Assembly: GCA_963812335.1 (NCBI GenBank)
Contig: CAWEUU010000005.1
Span: forward strand, 186,001 to 250,000
DNA from: VRUE01 sp963812335
GTDB taxonomy: Bacteria > Actinomycetota > Thermoleophilia > Solirubrobacterales > 70-9
Length of the DNA stretch: 64,000 bases
Direction: 5' to 3'
Shown here: in pieces, positions 1-10,919 of the stretch
Layout: each line of letters starts with the position of its first letter
Position numbering within the stretch: the first letter of the stretch is position 1
The notes under the pieces: generated by a model
What the model saw: only the letters and a program-made list of their open reading frames with translations
Told to the model about the DNA's origin: nothing
The model's database searches: none
Position numbers and translations under genes: made by a program

Positions 1-1569
1 GTAGATCAGCTCGGTCGGCATCGCCGGTGAGGGGAGCTGGGAGAGGGTCGCTGCCAGCGCCGCGCAGGGGGCGCTCGGAGCGGTGTCGGTGCAGGAGACA
101 CCGTCGACCGCGGCGATGTCCATCGCGCGACCGTAGTAGTGGTTGGAAACGCCGCCGTCGACCGTGTACATGGAGTGGTCGGAGCGCAGCGAGGAGATCG
201 TCACCTGGTGCGACTGGGTGATCGCGCCGAGCAGGCCGACGATGCGCGGGTCGATCGCGCCCGTCTCCAGGTCCTGCTGCTCGAGCTCGTTGGAAAGCGT
301 CAGGTTGTCCCAGTTGATCGGCGCCAGCACCGCGTTGGGCAGCGAGAGCGCCCAGTCGACCTTGCTCACCTTGCACTTGCCCTCGATCCGGTCGGCCTCG
401 CCGAGCACCGCGTCGACGTACCATTTGGCGTGGTTGTGCTCGAACAGGCCGGCATTGAGGCCGCCCTGCGACCAGATCAATCGCGCCAGCGCCGCGGCGG
501 AGTCGGCGGGATCCTCGCGGCGGATGCGGCCGTCGCCGTTGCCGTCGACCGCGTAGCGGCGCCACTCCTCGCCGACCAGGCCAAAGGCGCCGTGCTTGCG
601 CAGTTCGGCTTTTGACATGCCGCGACCGAAGTCGGACTCCAAGCGCGCCACGGCGGCCAGCGCCCAGACGCCGCGGCGGCCGAGGTCGTAGCGGGCGGCG
701 GCTTTCTCGAAGGCGTCGAGGTAGGTGGCCGGCACCCGTTTGCGCCAGACCTTTGCAGGCGTGCAGCTCAGCACCTTCAGCTTCGGCGTCACCTCGAAGA
801 GACCCGCCGCGGCGCCGTTCAGCTGGCCGTAGCACTGGGCGTTGGCGAGCACCTCGGCGACGTACCAGTCGGCGTGGTTGTAGGCGAAGACGGCGGTGTA
901 CCAGTCGGCCGGGGCGCCGGAAGCGCGCAGGTAGTTGGCGGCGGCGTGGATCGCGTCCTCGGGGTCGTAGGGGTCCTTGACTCCGTCGCCGTTGGCGTCG
1001 ACGCCGTAGCCGGCCCAGGTCGCGGGCATGAACTGCATCCAGCCGACCGCGCCGGCCGAGGAGACGTTGAGGTTGGTGCCGAAGGCGGTCTCGATGCCGT
1101 TGATCGCGGCGAGCACGGCCGCTCCCTGTGGCCCCAGGCCGTAGGCGGTGGCGGCGCGCTGGTAGATCGGCACCAGCACCGCCGGCACCCCGGAGGGAGC
1201 GCAGCTGGAGCCGGGCAGCAGTGGCACGGAGAAGGAGGGGGGGGCAGGCACGGGCGCGCCGCCGGCGCCTTCTTCGGATTCGGTGTCTTCGGTCGCCTGG
1301 GCCTTGGGCTTGGCCGCGACGCCGCCGCCCTGCTTCTGCTTCTGCTCGGGTTTCGATTCGGGTTTGGATTCCGGTTCAGGAGCCGCCAGCGTGTCGCCTC
1401 GCTGCACCGAGGGCTGCGGCGCCGGCGCTTCGGTCTGGCTCGCCGCGGTTCCATCGGCCTTCGCTTCCGCGGTCGCGGGCTCGACGGGGTCCTCGGCGAA
1501 CGCGGCCGGCGCCGCGAAAACGAGCGCCAGTGCGAGCACCGCCGAGATTGCGGCCAGTCGCCGCCTCAT
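1..1569 (-). CDS. Secreted lytic transglycosylase with tandem SLT-like repeats (3' end outside window)
   Basis: This minus-strand frame is open from the ATG at 1569 to the window edge (523 residues, C-terminus missing). A signal peptide (about 1-25) is followed by a Lys/Gln/Glu-rich linker (about 35-110). A soluble-lytic-transglycosylase domain follows (about 125-240), with the likely catalytic Glu in INGIETAFG and the motif GWMQFMPATW. A second, diverged copy follows (about 270-390: ARLESDFGRG, AFGLVGEEWRRY, FEHNHAKWYV). Each copy carries a Ca-binding-like loop, DANGDGVKDPYDPED and DGNGDGRIRREDPAD. A third region near residue 465 (SDHSMYTVDGG, HYYGRAMDI) resembles an M15/VanY-type peptidase fold. 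The protein probably cleaves peptidoglycan outside the membrane. Its ATG overlaps the stop of the upstream membrane-protein gene (ATGA), so the two are likely cotranscribed. The fold call is firm for the first repeat and inferred for the rest. Confidence 0.8.
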   Translation of the reverse strand, partial: MRRRLAAISAVLALALVFAAPAAFAEDPVEPATAEAKADGTAASQTEAPAPQPSVQRGDTLAAPEPESKPESKPEQKQKQGGGVAAKPKAQATEDTESEEGAGGAPVPAPPSFSVPLLPGSSCAPSGVPAVLVPIYQRAATAYGLGPQGAAVLAAINGIETAFGTNLNVSSAGAVGWMQFMPATWAGYGVDANGDGVKDPYDPEDAIHAAANYLRASGAPADWYTAVFAYNHADWYVAEVLANAQCYGQLNGAAAGLFEVTPKLKVLSCTPAKVWRKRVPATYLDAFEKAAARYDLGRRGVWALAAVARLESDFGRGMSKAELRKHGAFGLVGEEWRRYAVDGNGDGRIRREDPADSAAALARLIWSQGGLNAGLFEHNHAKWYVDAVLGEADRIEGKCKVSKVDWALSLPNAVLAPINWDNLTLSNELEQQDLETGAIDPRIVGLLGAITQSHQVTISSLRSDHSMYTVDGGVSNHYYGRAMDIAAVDGVSCTDTAPSAPCAALAATLSQLPSPAMPTELIY

Positions 1570-2426
1570 CCGCGGACGTCCGTGACGAGCCACTGGCCCC
1601 TCTTCTTGTTCAGCTCGAGCCGCAGCTCGCTGGTCAGGCCGACCCGCAGCAGCGAGGCGCTGACCGTGTAGGCCTTGCCGGCGCGCGGGCCGGGGACGAG
1701 GTTGAGGACCTTCGCCTTCGGTACCCCGCCCTCGCTCGGCTGCCGCGGCGGGCGCTTGCTCAGCGCCTCGGCCAGCCGCGGCGCCGCGGTCTCGGCGAAG
1801 ACCGCCTTCGCCCGCGCCGGCCGCTCGCCGACCTCATAGAAGACGAAAGCCTCGGAGAAGCGGCGCGCGACCTTCATCGCCGCCGGGCCGGCGGGCACCG
1901 GTTTCCTACTCGAGCTCGAGGCGGTCGCCGCCTTCGAATCGGTTTCGACGCCGTCCGCGGCAGCAAGTTCGTCGCTGCCGTCGCCGGCGGCCTTCTCGCC
2001 GCTGCCGTCGGACTTGGCGCCGCCGACGCTCTTGCCGACGTCGAATCTCGGCGGGGCGCCCTGCAGCACCGGGCCGGACGGCTCATCCGCCGCCTGCGGT
2101 TGTGGGCCGGAAGTCTCGATCGCGACCCGGGCCGGCGCAACGACCCGCTCGCGCGCGGGCTCGCTCCCGCCCGGCAGCAGCAACACGCCGGCCAGCACCG
2201 CGGCGGCGGCGGCGATCGCCAGCGCGCCGGCGCCGGCGTTGCGGCCCGCCGGGGCCCAGCCGGCGAAGCGCTCCTGCAGCGGCCAGATCACGACCCGCTC
2301 GCTCGCCCAAATCGCCCGCTCGAACGGCCAACGGACCCGGTCGGAGGCAGCGAGCAGGGCGCGCCTGATGCGCCCCCGCGGATCGCCGTTGATATGCCGT
2401 TCTCTCAGCATCTGTTTGAAGCCCAC
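1566..2426 (-). CDS. Single-pass membrane protein of unknown function
   Basis: The 286-residue product has a basic cytoplasmic N-terminus (1-62), one Ala/Leu/Val-rich transmembrane segment (about 65-86), a Ser/Ala/Gly-rich low-complexity linker (about 90-185) and a compact C-terminal domain of about 100 residues containing SEAFVFYEVGERPARAKAVFAET. The last part reads like a small NTF2-like or conjugal-transfer-type extracytoplasmic domain ending in RLELNKKRGQWLVTDVRG, but I do not recognise a named family. It sits directly upstream of the transglycosylase gene with a 4-base overlap, suggesting a role in the cell envelope. The ATG at 2426 gives the longest reading; the ATG at 2411 is an alternative. 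Confidence 0.7.
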   Translation of the reverse strand: MGFKQMLRERHINGDPRGRIRRALLAASDRVRWPFERAIWASERVVIWPLQERFAGWAPAGRNAGAGALAIAAAAAVLAGVLLLPGGSEPARERVVAPARVAIETSGPQPQAADEPSGPVLQGAPPRFDVGKSVGGAKSDGSGEKAAGDGSDELAAADGVETDSKAATASSSSRKPVPAGPAAMKVARRFSEAFVFYEVGERPARAKAVFAETAAPRLAEALSKRPPRQPSEGGVPKAKVLNLVPGPRAGKAYTVSASLLRVGLTSELRLELNKKRGQWLVTDVRG

Positions 2427-2531
2427 ACAAGCTTACGTCGGAATCCGCTCCCCGTTCCTGAAGTCCGCCAGATGGATTGCGTATCCCAATAACCGCCCAG
2501 GCACTGCTTAGCAGCGGTGTTTCAACGTTTT

Positions 2532-5185
<2,654 letters not shown>

Positions 5186-5186
<1 letters not shown>

Positions 5187-5539
5187 CAGATTCCTTCCCT
5201 CGACATTCGGCGTTCGAGCTCGGCAGCGTGGCGGCGCATGCGCTCGAGCTTGGCCTTCATCCGCTCGACTTCGGCTTCCATCTCCAAGACGATTTCGACC
5301 CCGCTGAGGTTGAGGCCGTTCGAGGTCAGGTGCTGGATGTGGCGCAGCCGCTCGACGTCGCGCTGCGAGTACAGGCGCGTGTTCTTCGGCGAGCGCTGCG
5401 GCTCAATCAGTCCCCGCGTCTCGTACATGCGCAGGGTCTGCGGGTGCATGTGGGCGAGCCCGGCGGCGACCGAGATCATGAAGACGCCCTGTTCGTCGTC
5501 GACCGAGATCTCGATCCGTTCGCGTCGGGCCTCGCTCAC
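5186..5539 (-). CDS. hspR: MerR-family heat-shock repressor HspR
   Basis: The 117-residue protein has a MerR-type winged helix at the N-terminus (VFMISVAAGLAHMHPQTLRM, then YETRGLIEPQRSPKNTRLYS) and a C-terminal coiled coil (about 75-115). This is the HspR pattern. In actinobacteria HspR represses the dnaK operon and clpB through HAIR boxes with DnaK as co-repressor (established knowledge). It is encoded between dnaJ and clpB, as expected. The GTG start at 5539 overlaps the dnaJ stop and the stop overlaps the clpB ATG, so translation is probably coupled. I found no exact HAIR inverted repeat upstream of dnaK. Confidence 0.93.
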
Positions 5540-6455
5540 CGTGCCGCCCTCTTCAGCAGCTCGGCGCGCGGGTCGGCGCCGTTGAGCTTCTCGGCCAGCT
5601 CGTCGACCGCGGCGCTCTGCTCCTCGCTCAGCTCCTTCGGCAGCTCGATTTCGAGTCGGTAACGGATGTCGCCGCGCCCCTTGCCGCCGGGCTTCGGCGC
5701 ACCCTCACCGCGCAGGCGCTGGATCGTGCCGTGCCTGGTCCCGGCCGACACCTTGATCTTCTTCGTTCCCTCCAGCGTCGGCACCTCGATCGTCGCCCCG
5801 CGCAGCGCCTCAACCACGCTGATCGGCACCGTCACCTCAAGGTTGCCGCCGTCGAGCCGCTTGAACACGGGCGAGGGCATCACCCGGGTGACCACGTAGA
5901 GGTCGCCGGGCGGGCCGCCTTCGGGCCCGGGCTCGCCTTTGCCGGCGAGGCGGATGCGCGCGCCGTTCTTGACCCCGGCGGGGATCTTCGCCTTGTAGCG
6001 CTTTCCCGCCGCTCCGGCGACGGTCACCTGGGTGCCGTCGAGCGCCTGCCTGAAGCTCAGCGGGACTTCGGTTTCGAGGTCGCGGCCGGGCTGTGGCGGG
6101 AAGCCGCGCGGGCCGCCCCCGCCGGCCCCCGCCGCGGCCGAACATCGAGGAGAGCAGGTCGCCGATGTCGACGAAGCCGCCGCTGCCGGCCGGGCCCGCG
6201 GTGAACGGGTTGTGACCACCCTCGCCGCCGAATCCTCCGAACGCCGGCCCGCCGCGCGTCGTACTGCTCGCGCTTCTCGGGGTTCGAGAGCGTGTCGTAG
6301 GCGCTCTGGATCTCTTTGAACTTCTCCTCGGCCGCGGGATCGTCGGGGTTGCGGTCCGGGTGGTACTTGCGGGCCAGCTTGCGGTGGGCCTTCTTGAGCT
6401 CGTCCTCGCTCGCCCCTTTCGAGACGCCAAGGACCTTGTAGAGGTCGTCAGCCAG
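5536..6455 (-). CDS. dnaJ: Chaperone DnaJ/CbpA-type J protein, two frameshifts in this sequence
   Basis: Three frames together give one J protein. The J domain begins ADDLYKVLGVSKGASEDELK and contains HPD in KYHPDRNPDD. A Gly/Phe-rich linker follows (FGGFGGEGGHNPF), then the two C-terminal beta domains ending in ELLKRAAR. There is no Cys-rich zinc domain, so it is CbpA/DnaJ2-like. Frame breaks lie near 6255 (removing one base restores YDRGGPAF) and near 6123 (removing one base in a G/C run restores the linker). The start is unclear: the frame begins at a CTG at 6455, 10 bases after the grpE stop, and no ATG or GTG is present before the conserved LYKVLGV motif. Sequencing or assembly error is more likely than a real pseudogene, since the operon is otherwise intact. 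Confidence 0.85.
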
Positions 6456-6464
6456 AGCGCCCTT

Positions 6465-7055
6465 CTACTCCGCCACCACGACGCGGGCCGGCCGGATCAG
6501 CTGCTCGCCCAGCCGGTAGCCCTTCTGCATCGTCTCGACGACCACGCCCGACTCGACCCCCTCGGCCGGCTGCGCCGAGAGCGCCTCGTGCGAGTTCGGA
6601 TCGAACCTCTCCCCGGTCGGATCGACCACCTCGATCCCGTTCTTGCCAGCGCCTCGCGCAGCGAGCGGAAGACGAGCAGCACCCCATGCGCCAACCCGTC
6701 CTCGGAATCCCCCTCGGGGTCCAGGCCTGCAGCCTGAATCGCCCGCTCCAGGTCATCGAGCACCGGCAGAACGTCGCGAAGAACTTCAGCTTTCCCCTGC
6801 CCCGTGGCGGCAAGCACATCCGCGCTCATCCGCTTCCGGTAGTTCTCGAAATCCGCTTTCGTCCGCTTGGCGAGGTCGAGGTACTCGTCCCGCTCATTCG
6901 AGTAGCTGATCGAGGTCCTGCTCGACCTGCTCATCTCCGCGGGTGCGGCGTGGGGGACGTGGGGACGTTTCGCGGCCGGGTGGGGCCGGATGTCCCCTCC
7001 CCCGACAGGACCCGCGGCTGGGGCTCCCGTGCCTCGTCGTCCCGTCCGGCCTCAT
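6465..7055 (-). CDS. grpE: Nucleotide exchange factor GrpE, two frameshifts in this sequence
   Basis: GrpE releases ADP from DnaK. The recognisable core is ERDEYLDLAKRTKADFENYR followed by KRMSADVLAATGQGKAEVLR and DVLPVLDDLERAI. The C-terminal beta domain (GIEVVDPTGERFDPNSHEAL, then GYRLGEQLIRPARVVVAE) is in another frame. The ATG at 7055 overlaps the dnaK stop (ATGA). From there the frame reads through a Pro/Arg-rich stretch to EQVEQDLDQLLE and then meets a TGA; one extra base near 6896 moves it into the core frame. A second break near 6645 (one base missing or two added) leads to the C-terminus. The N-terminal extension is less acidic than usual, so a further error there is possible. Confidence 0.8.
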
Positions 7056-8953
7056 TTCTCGTCGCCCTCGTCGACGACCTCCGCATCGACGACTTCCTCC
7101 TCGTCATCGGGCCCCCGCCGTCGGCCGGCCCCGTCCTCGGAGGCCGCCTGCGCCTGCTCCTGCGCCGCGGCGTAGATCTGCTCTGAGACTTTGGTCATCG
7201 CCGCGGTCAGCGCCTCGGTCTTCGACGTCGATCTCCTCTTTGGAGTCGGACTCGAGCGCCTCGCGCAGCCTTTGACCGCCGCCTCGATCTCCTCCTTGTT
7301 CTCGGCCTCGATTTTGTCGCCCAGCTCCTCGACCTGTTTCTCGGACTGGTGGGCGAGGCTCTCGGCCATGTTGCGGGCCTCCGCCAGCTCGCGCTGCTTG
7401 CGGTCCTCGTCGGCGTGCGACTCGGCGTCGGAGACCATGCTCTGGATCTCCTCCTCGGAGAGCCCGGAGCCGGATTTGATCTCGATTTTCTGCTCTTTCT
7501 CGGTGCCGAGGTCCTTCGCGGTGACGTGGATGATCCCGTTCGCGTCGATGTCGAAGGTGACCTCGATCTGCGGCAGGCCGCGCGGCGCCGGCGGGATCCC
7601 GGTGAGCTGGAACTTGCCGAGGCTCTTGTTGCCGCCGGCCATCTCGCGCTCGCCCTGCAGCACATGGATCTCGACCGAGGGCTGGTTGTCGTCGGCGGTC
7701 GAGAAGACCTCCGACTTCTTCGTCGGGATCGTCGTGTTGCGCTCGATCAGCCGCGTCATCACGCCGCCTTTGGTCTCGATCCCGAGCGTCAGCGGGGTGA
7801 CGTCGAGCAGCAGCACATCCTTGACATCGCCGGCCAGCACGCCGGCCTGGATCGCGGCGCCGACGGCGACGACCTCGTCCGGGTTGACGCCCTGGTGCGG
7901 GTCTTTGCCGGTCAGCTCCTTGACCCGCTCGCGGACCGCGGGCATCCGCGTCATGCCGCCGACCAGGACGACGTGGTCGATCGTCACGCCGGCGTCGTCC
8001 ATCGCCCGTTTGACCGGGCCGACGATGCGCCCCAGCAGGTCGCCGGTCAACTCGTTCAGCTTCGAGCGGGTGAGCTTCATGTCCAGGTGCTTGGGCTGGC
8101 CCTCGACCGCGGTGATGAAGGGCAGGTTGATCTGGGTCTCCTGCGCCGAGGAGAGCTCGATCTTCGCCTTCTCCGCCGCCTCGTAGAGGCGCTGCAGCGA
8201 GTTCTTGTCGGCGGCCAGGTCGACGCCCTGGTCTTTCTTGAACTCGGCGACCAGCCACTCGACAATCGCCTTGTCCCAGTTGTCGCCGCCGAGGTGGTTG
8301 TCGCCGGCGGTCGACTTCACTTCGAAGACGCCGTCGCCAATTTCGAGCACGGAGACGTCGAAGGTGCCGCCGCCGAGGTCGAAGACGAGGATCGTGTGGT
8401 CGGCCTCCTCCTTCTCCAGCCCGTAGGCGAGCGAGGCTGCGGTCGGCTCGTTGATGATCCGCTTGACGTCGAGCCCGGCGATTTTGCCGGCGTCCTTGGT
8501 CGCCTGCCGCTGGTCGTCGTTGAAGTAGGCGGGGACGGTGATCACGGCGCTGTCGACCGTTTCGCCCAGCTTCGCTTCGGCGTCGGTTTTCAGCTTCTGC
8601 AGGATCATCGCGCTGATCTCCGGCGGGCTGTACTGCTTGTCGCGCACGTCGACGCGGACATCCCCGTTGGGCCCGGCGACGACCTCGTAGGGAACGATCG
8701 TCTCCTCCTCTTTGACTTCGGCCTCCTTGCGGCCCATGAAGCGCTTGATCGAGAAGATCGTGTTCTCGGGGTTCATCACCGCCTGCCGTTTGGCGACGGT
8801 GCCGACGAGGCGGTCGCCGGAATCCGCGAAGGCGACGACCGACGGGGTCGTGCGGCCACCCTCCGAGTTCTCGAGGACGGTCGGCTCACCGCCCTCCATC
8901 ACCGCGACGCATGAGTTGGTCGTGCCCAGGTCGATGCCGATCGTTTTCGCCAC
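7052..8953 (-). CDS. dnaK: Hsp70 chaperone DnaK
   Basis: The 633-residue product begins with a GTG preceded by GGAGGT eight bases upstream. It has the actin-like ATPase (GIDLGTTNSCVAV, VFDLGGGTFDVS, VLVGGMTRMPAVR), the substrate-binding domain (about 390-510) and an acidic tail ending in VVDEGDEK. It is the first gene of the operon and is probably repressed by HspR. Oddity: residues about 561-577 read as a basic nonsense stretch (CARRSSPTPKRRSTS). The neighbouring frame there reads LREALESDSKEEID, the normal lid helix. This is a local double frameshift (breaks near 7270 and 7223) that restores the frame before KTEALTAAMTK, probably a sequence error. Confidence 0.97.
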   Translation of the reverse strand: MAKTIGIDLGTTNSCVAVMEGGEPTVLENSEGGRTTPSVVAFADSGDRLVGTVAKRQAVMNPENTIFSIKRFMGRKEAEVKEEETIVPYEVVAGPNGDVRVDVRDKQYSPPEISAMILQKLKTDAEAKLGETVDSAVITVPAYFNDDQRQATKDAGKIAGLDVKRIINEPTAASLAYGLEKEEADHTILVFDLGGGTFDVSVLEIGDGVFEVKSTAGDNHLGGDNWDKAIVEWLVAEFKKDQGVDLAADKNSLQRLYEAAEKAKIELSSAQETQINLPFITAVEGQPKHLDMKLTRSKLNELTGDLLGRIVGPVKRAMDDAGVTIDHVVLVGGMTRMPAVRERVKELTGKDPHQGVNPDEVVAVGAAIQAGVLAGDVKDVLLLDVTPLTLGIETKGGVMTRLIERNTTIPTKKSEVFSTADDNQPSVEIHVLQGEREMAGGNKSLGKFQLTGIPPAPRGLPQIEVTFDIDANGIIHVTAKDLGTEKEQKIEIKSGSGLSEEEIQSMVSDAESHADEDRKQRELAEARNMAESLAHQSEKQVEELGDKIEAENKEEIEAAVKGCARRSSPTPKRRSTSKTEALTAAMTKVSEQIYAAAQEQAQAASEDGAGRRRGPDDEEEVVDAEVVDEGDEK

Positions 8954-9146
8954 TTCGCAAGTACCTCCAGGTCCAGGGGTTTCGTGTCAACTGCCGAGAG
9001 CCGCCGTGCGGACTCTAAAAATCTAAGTCGCAGTGTGGCAGATATTTGCGACGATTTCAAACCGATGTGCGTATATTGGCTCTGGGCACCGTGACAGGGG
9101 ACACCGGGGAGGCGCCTCGACCAATCACGGAAACAGGAGGATTCTC
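8954..9146. promoter_or_regulatory. Divergent intergenic region between dnaK and the EEP gene
   Basis: This stretch must hold the dnaK operon promoter and that of the plus-strand gene at 9147. It contains an imperfect inverted repeat at 8997-9016 (AGAGCCG then CGGaCTCT) and a short one at 9028-9051 (TCGCA/TGCGA). Neither matches the HAIR consensus CTTGAGT-N7-ACTCAAG or CIRCE. An AT-rich patch with TATATT near 9072 could be a -10 for the plus strand. No site can be assigned with certainty. Confidence 0.35.
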
Positions 9147-10379
9147 TTGAGTCACGTTCACGCACCGGCTCGCCGAGCCCTGGTGGCGATTGCGGCGGCG
9201 CTTGCCTGCGCCCTGCTGCTGCCGGGCCTCGCGATGGCGCACGGCAAGGGCCACGGACACGGCCACGGACACGCCAAGCACGCGTCCAAATCGCACGGCC
9301 ACCACGGCAAGAACCACGGTCATCGCCACCACGGCGAGCGCCACGGGCACCACGGCCACGGTAGGCGCGATCTGACCGTGATGACCCAGAACCTCTATCT
9401 GGGCTCCAGCCTCAACCCGGCGCTCGAAGCGACCACGCCGGAAGGCTTCGTCGAAGCGGTCGCGCGGATCTACGCGACGGTCCAGTACACGAACTTCCCG
9501 GCGCGCGCCGAGGCGATCGCCGATTCGATCAAGCAGAAGGCACCGGACCTGATCGGCCTGCAGGAGGTCACGAAGTGGACGACCGGCGGTCTCAACCCGC
9601 CCCCCGGCTACGACTTCCTCGAAATCCTGCAGAGCGAGCTCGAAGCGCGAGGGCTGCACTACTCGGCGGCCGCGATCGCGAACAACGCGAAAATCGGTCC
9701 GGCACCGCTGGCGCTGGCCGAACAGGGCTGCGTCCAGCCGGGACCGACGATCACCTGCTCGGTGACGCTCGAAGACCGCGACGTGATCCTCGTCAACGAC
9801 GACACCCCCGGACTGAAATGGAGCAACCCGCAGAGCGGGCGCTACGCCGCTCAGCAGGAAATCGTTTCGCCGGTCGGCCCGCTCTCATTCGACCGCGGCT
9901 GGGCGAGCATCGACGCGAAGCTCAGGCACAAGCCGTTCCGCTTCGTCGACACCCACCTCGAAACCGAGGCATCGCCGATCGTGCAGCAGGAACAGGCGGC
10001 CGAGTTCCTCGCCGGCCCGGGCAACGGCGGGACGATCGTCGCCACCGGCGACTTCAACTCCGCCTCGGACGGCTCCACGACCACGTCCTACGCGCAGCTC
10101 ACCGCGCCCGGCAAATTCCGTGACGCTTGGAGCGAGGAACTGCTCGGCCCCGGCCTCTCGTGCTGCCAGGAGTCGAACACCCCGCCGCTCGCACCGGGGG
10201 CCCTGAACAACCCGACCTCGACGCTGGCGACCCGGATCGACCTGATCCTCAGCCGCGGCGCCGCTCGCACGAGCGGAGGCGAGGCCGAGGTGGTCGGGGA
10301 CACCCCCTTCCAGGCGGAACCGCCGTTCTGGCCCTCCGACCACGCGGGAGTGGTCAGCACCCTGCACCTGGGCCACTAA
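9147..10379 (+). CDS. Secreted endonuclease/exonuclease/phosphatase (EEP) family protein with His-rich linker
   Basis: I chose the TTG at 9147 because AGGAGG lies just upstream, giving 410 residues. A signal peptide (about 1-30, ending near AMAHG) is followed by about 45 residues dominated by His, Gly and Lys (repeats such as HGHGHGHAKH and GHHGHG). The EEP fold follows: VMTQNLYLG, DLIGLQEVTKW, VDTHLET, VATGDFNSASDG and the closing SDHAGVVSTL. These correspond to the metal-binding and catalytic motifs of DNase I/sphingomyelinase-like phosphodiesterases. The substrate cannot be told. The His-rich stretch probably binds metal ions. The gene converges on the cytochrome c gene across a strong hairpin. 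Confidence 0.85.
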   Translation: MSHVHAPARRALVAIAAALACALLLPGLAMAHGKGHGHGHGHAKHASKSHGHHGKNHGHRHHGERHGHHGHGRRDLTVMTQNLYLGSSLNPALEATTPEGFVEAVARIYATVQYTNFPARAEAIADSIKQKAPDLIGLQEVTKWTTGGLNPPPGYDFLEILQSELEARGLHYSAAAIANNAKIGPAPLALAEQGCVQPGPTITCSVTLEDRDVILVNDDTPGLKWSNPQSGRYAAQQEIVSPVGPLSFDRGWASIDAKLRHKPFRFVDTHLETEASPIVQQEQAAEFLAGPGNGGTIVATGDFNSASDGSTTTSYAQLTAPGKFRDAWSEELLGPGLSCCQESNTPPLAPGALNNPTSTLATRIDLILSRGAARTSGGEAEVVGDTPFQAEPPFWPSDHAGVVSTLHLGH

Positions 10380-10391
10380 CCAGCTCACATA

Positions 10392-10417
10392 CGCCAGCCC
10401 CCCACGGGGGGCTGGCG
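10392..10417. terminator. Hairpin between convergent genes
   Basis: A perfect 12-bp stem (CGCCAGCCCCCC at 10392-10403 with its complement at 10406-10417) separates the EEP gene and the convergent cytochrome c gene. It has a two-base loop as drawn. There is no T-run, as is common in high-GC terminators; it could serve both strands. Confidence 0.65.
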
Positions 10418-10419
10418 AG

Positions 10420-10836
10420 CTAACCCTCGCCCGCGGTGGTGGCGACGAACTTGGCCACTTCCTCAGCCTGTTCGCCGCTGATGATCTCGGCGGGCATGCG
10501 GCCCGAGGTCGTGCTGCCGTCGACGCCGTTTTCGATCGCGTTGAGCACGCGGCCTTCGGTCGCTTCGATCGTCTCTTCCGCTTTCGGCCCTTCCGGCGCT
10601 CCGGTCGGGGCCAGCAGTTCGTCGAGATTGGGGCCGAAGTTGCCGTCGGTGCCCGCCGCGTAGAGCGTGTGGCAGTTGCCGCAGTTGGTCTCGAACAGGT
10701 CTCTGCCCTGCTGCAGCCCGGCCGGGACCGAGGCGGCCTCGACTTCGTCGCCGTCGCTGCGGAACGCCAGCCAGGGGATCAGGACCGCCAGCACGACGAT
10801 CAGAGCCCCGAACCAGATGAAGGTCTTCTTGCTCAT
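10420..10836 (-). CDS. Membrane-anchored c-type cytochrome
   Basis: The product is about 138 residues with a basic start MSKKTFIWFG, one transmembrane anchor (about 6-27) and a cytochrome c domain with heme site CGNCH and a distal Met in GRMPAEIISG. It would act as an electron carrier outside the cytoplasmic membrane. The upstream frame extends to 11001, but the start at 10836 is preferred because hydrophobic anchor and domain follow directly, and because it overlaps the stop of the 23-codon leader ORF at 10833-10904. A second cytochrome of the same class lies at 31095. Confidence 0.88.
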   Translation of the reverse strand: MSKKTFIWFGALIVVLAVLIPWLAFRSDGDEVEAASVPAGLQQGRDLFETNCGNCHTLYAAGTDGNFGPNLDELLAPTGAPEGPKAEETIEATEGRVLNAIENGVDGSTTSGRMPAEIISGEQAEEVAKFVATTAGEG

Positions 10837-10904
10837 CGCATCGCCTCGCGCTCTGCCCGCTGCGCGGAGAACCAGATATGGACGTTTGCTCGCTCCGCGC
10901 TCAT
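10833..10904 (-). CDS. 23-codon leader ORF upstream of the cytochrome c gene (dispersed element, copy 2)
   Basis: From the ATG at 10904 the frame reads MSAERANVHIWF followed by SAQRAEREAMR. Its TGA overlaps the cytochrome ATG (ATGA). An ORF of the same length and similar sequence, with the same stop-start overlap, precedes lysS at 23240-23311; I count 14 identical positions out of 23. The DNA core GTCCATATCTGGTTCT belongs to the dispersed element. Arms GCGCGGA (10862-10868) and TCCGCGC (10894-10900) could pair around the core. A -10-like TAGTAT lies at 10917-10922. Whether the peptide matters, or only the RNA, cannot be seen. Confidence 0.5.
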   Translation of the reverse strand: MSAERANVHIWFSAQRAEREAMR

Positions 10905-10919
10905 GGGGCGGCGCGCATA

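Noticed and set aside
874..1671. Long plus-strand ORFs over the transglycosylase, clpB, dnaK and other minus-strand genes
   Set aside because: Their products are Arg/Gly/Ala-rich without domains and run antisense to conserved proteins; they result from the high GC content.
6890..6900. Programmed +1 frameshift at a TGA in grpE, like prfB
   Set aside because: The context GAA TGA G lacks the slippery codon and Shine-Dalgarno spacing of prfB, and other genes nearby carry similar single-base breaks without stops, so error is simpler.
8997..9016. HAIR-like operator upstream of dnaK
   Set aside because: The inverted repeat AGAGCCG/CGGaCTCT does not match CTTGAGT-N7-ACTCAAG and has the wrong spacing, so it is only noted as an unassigned repeat.
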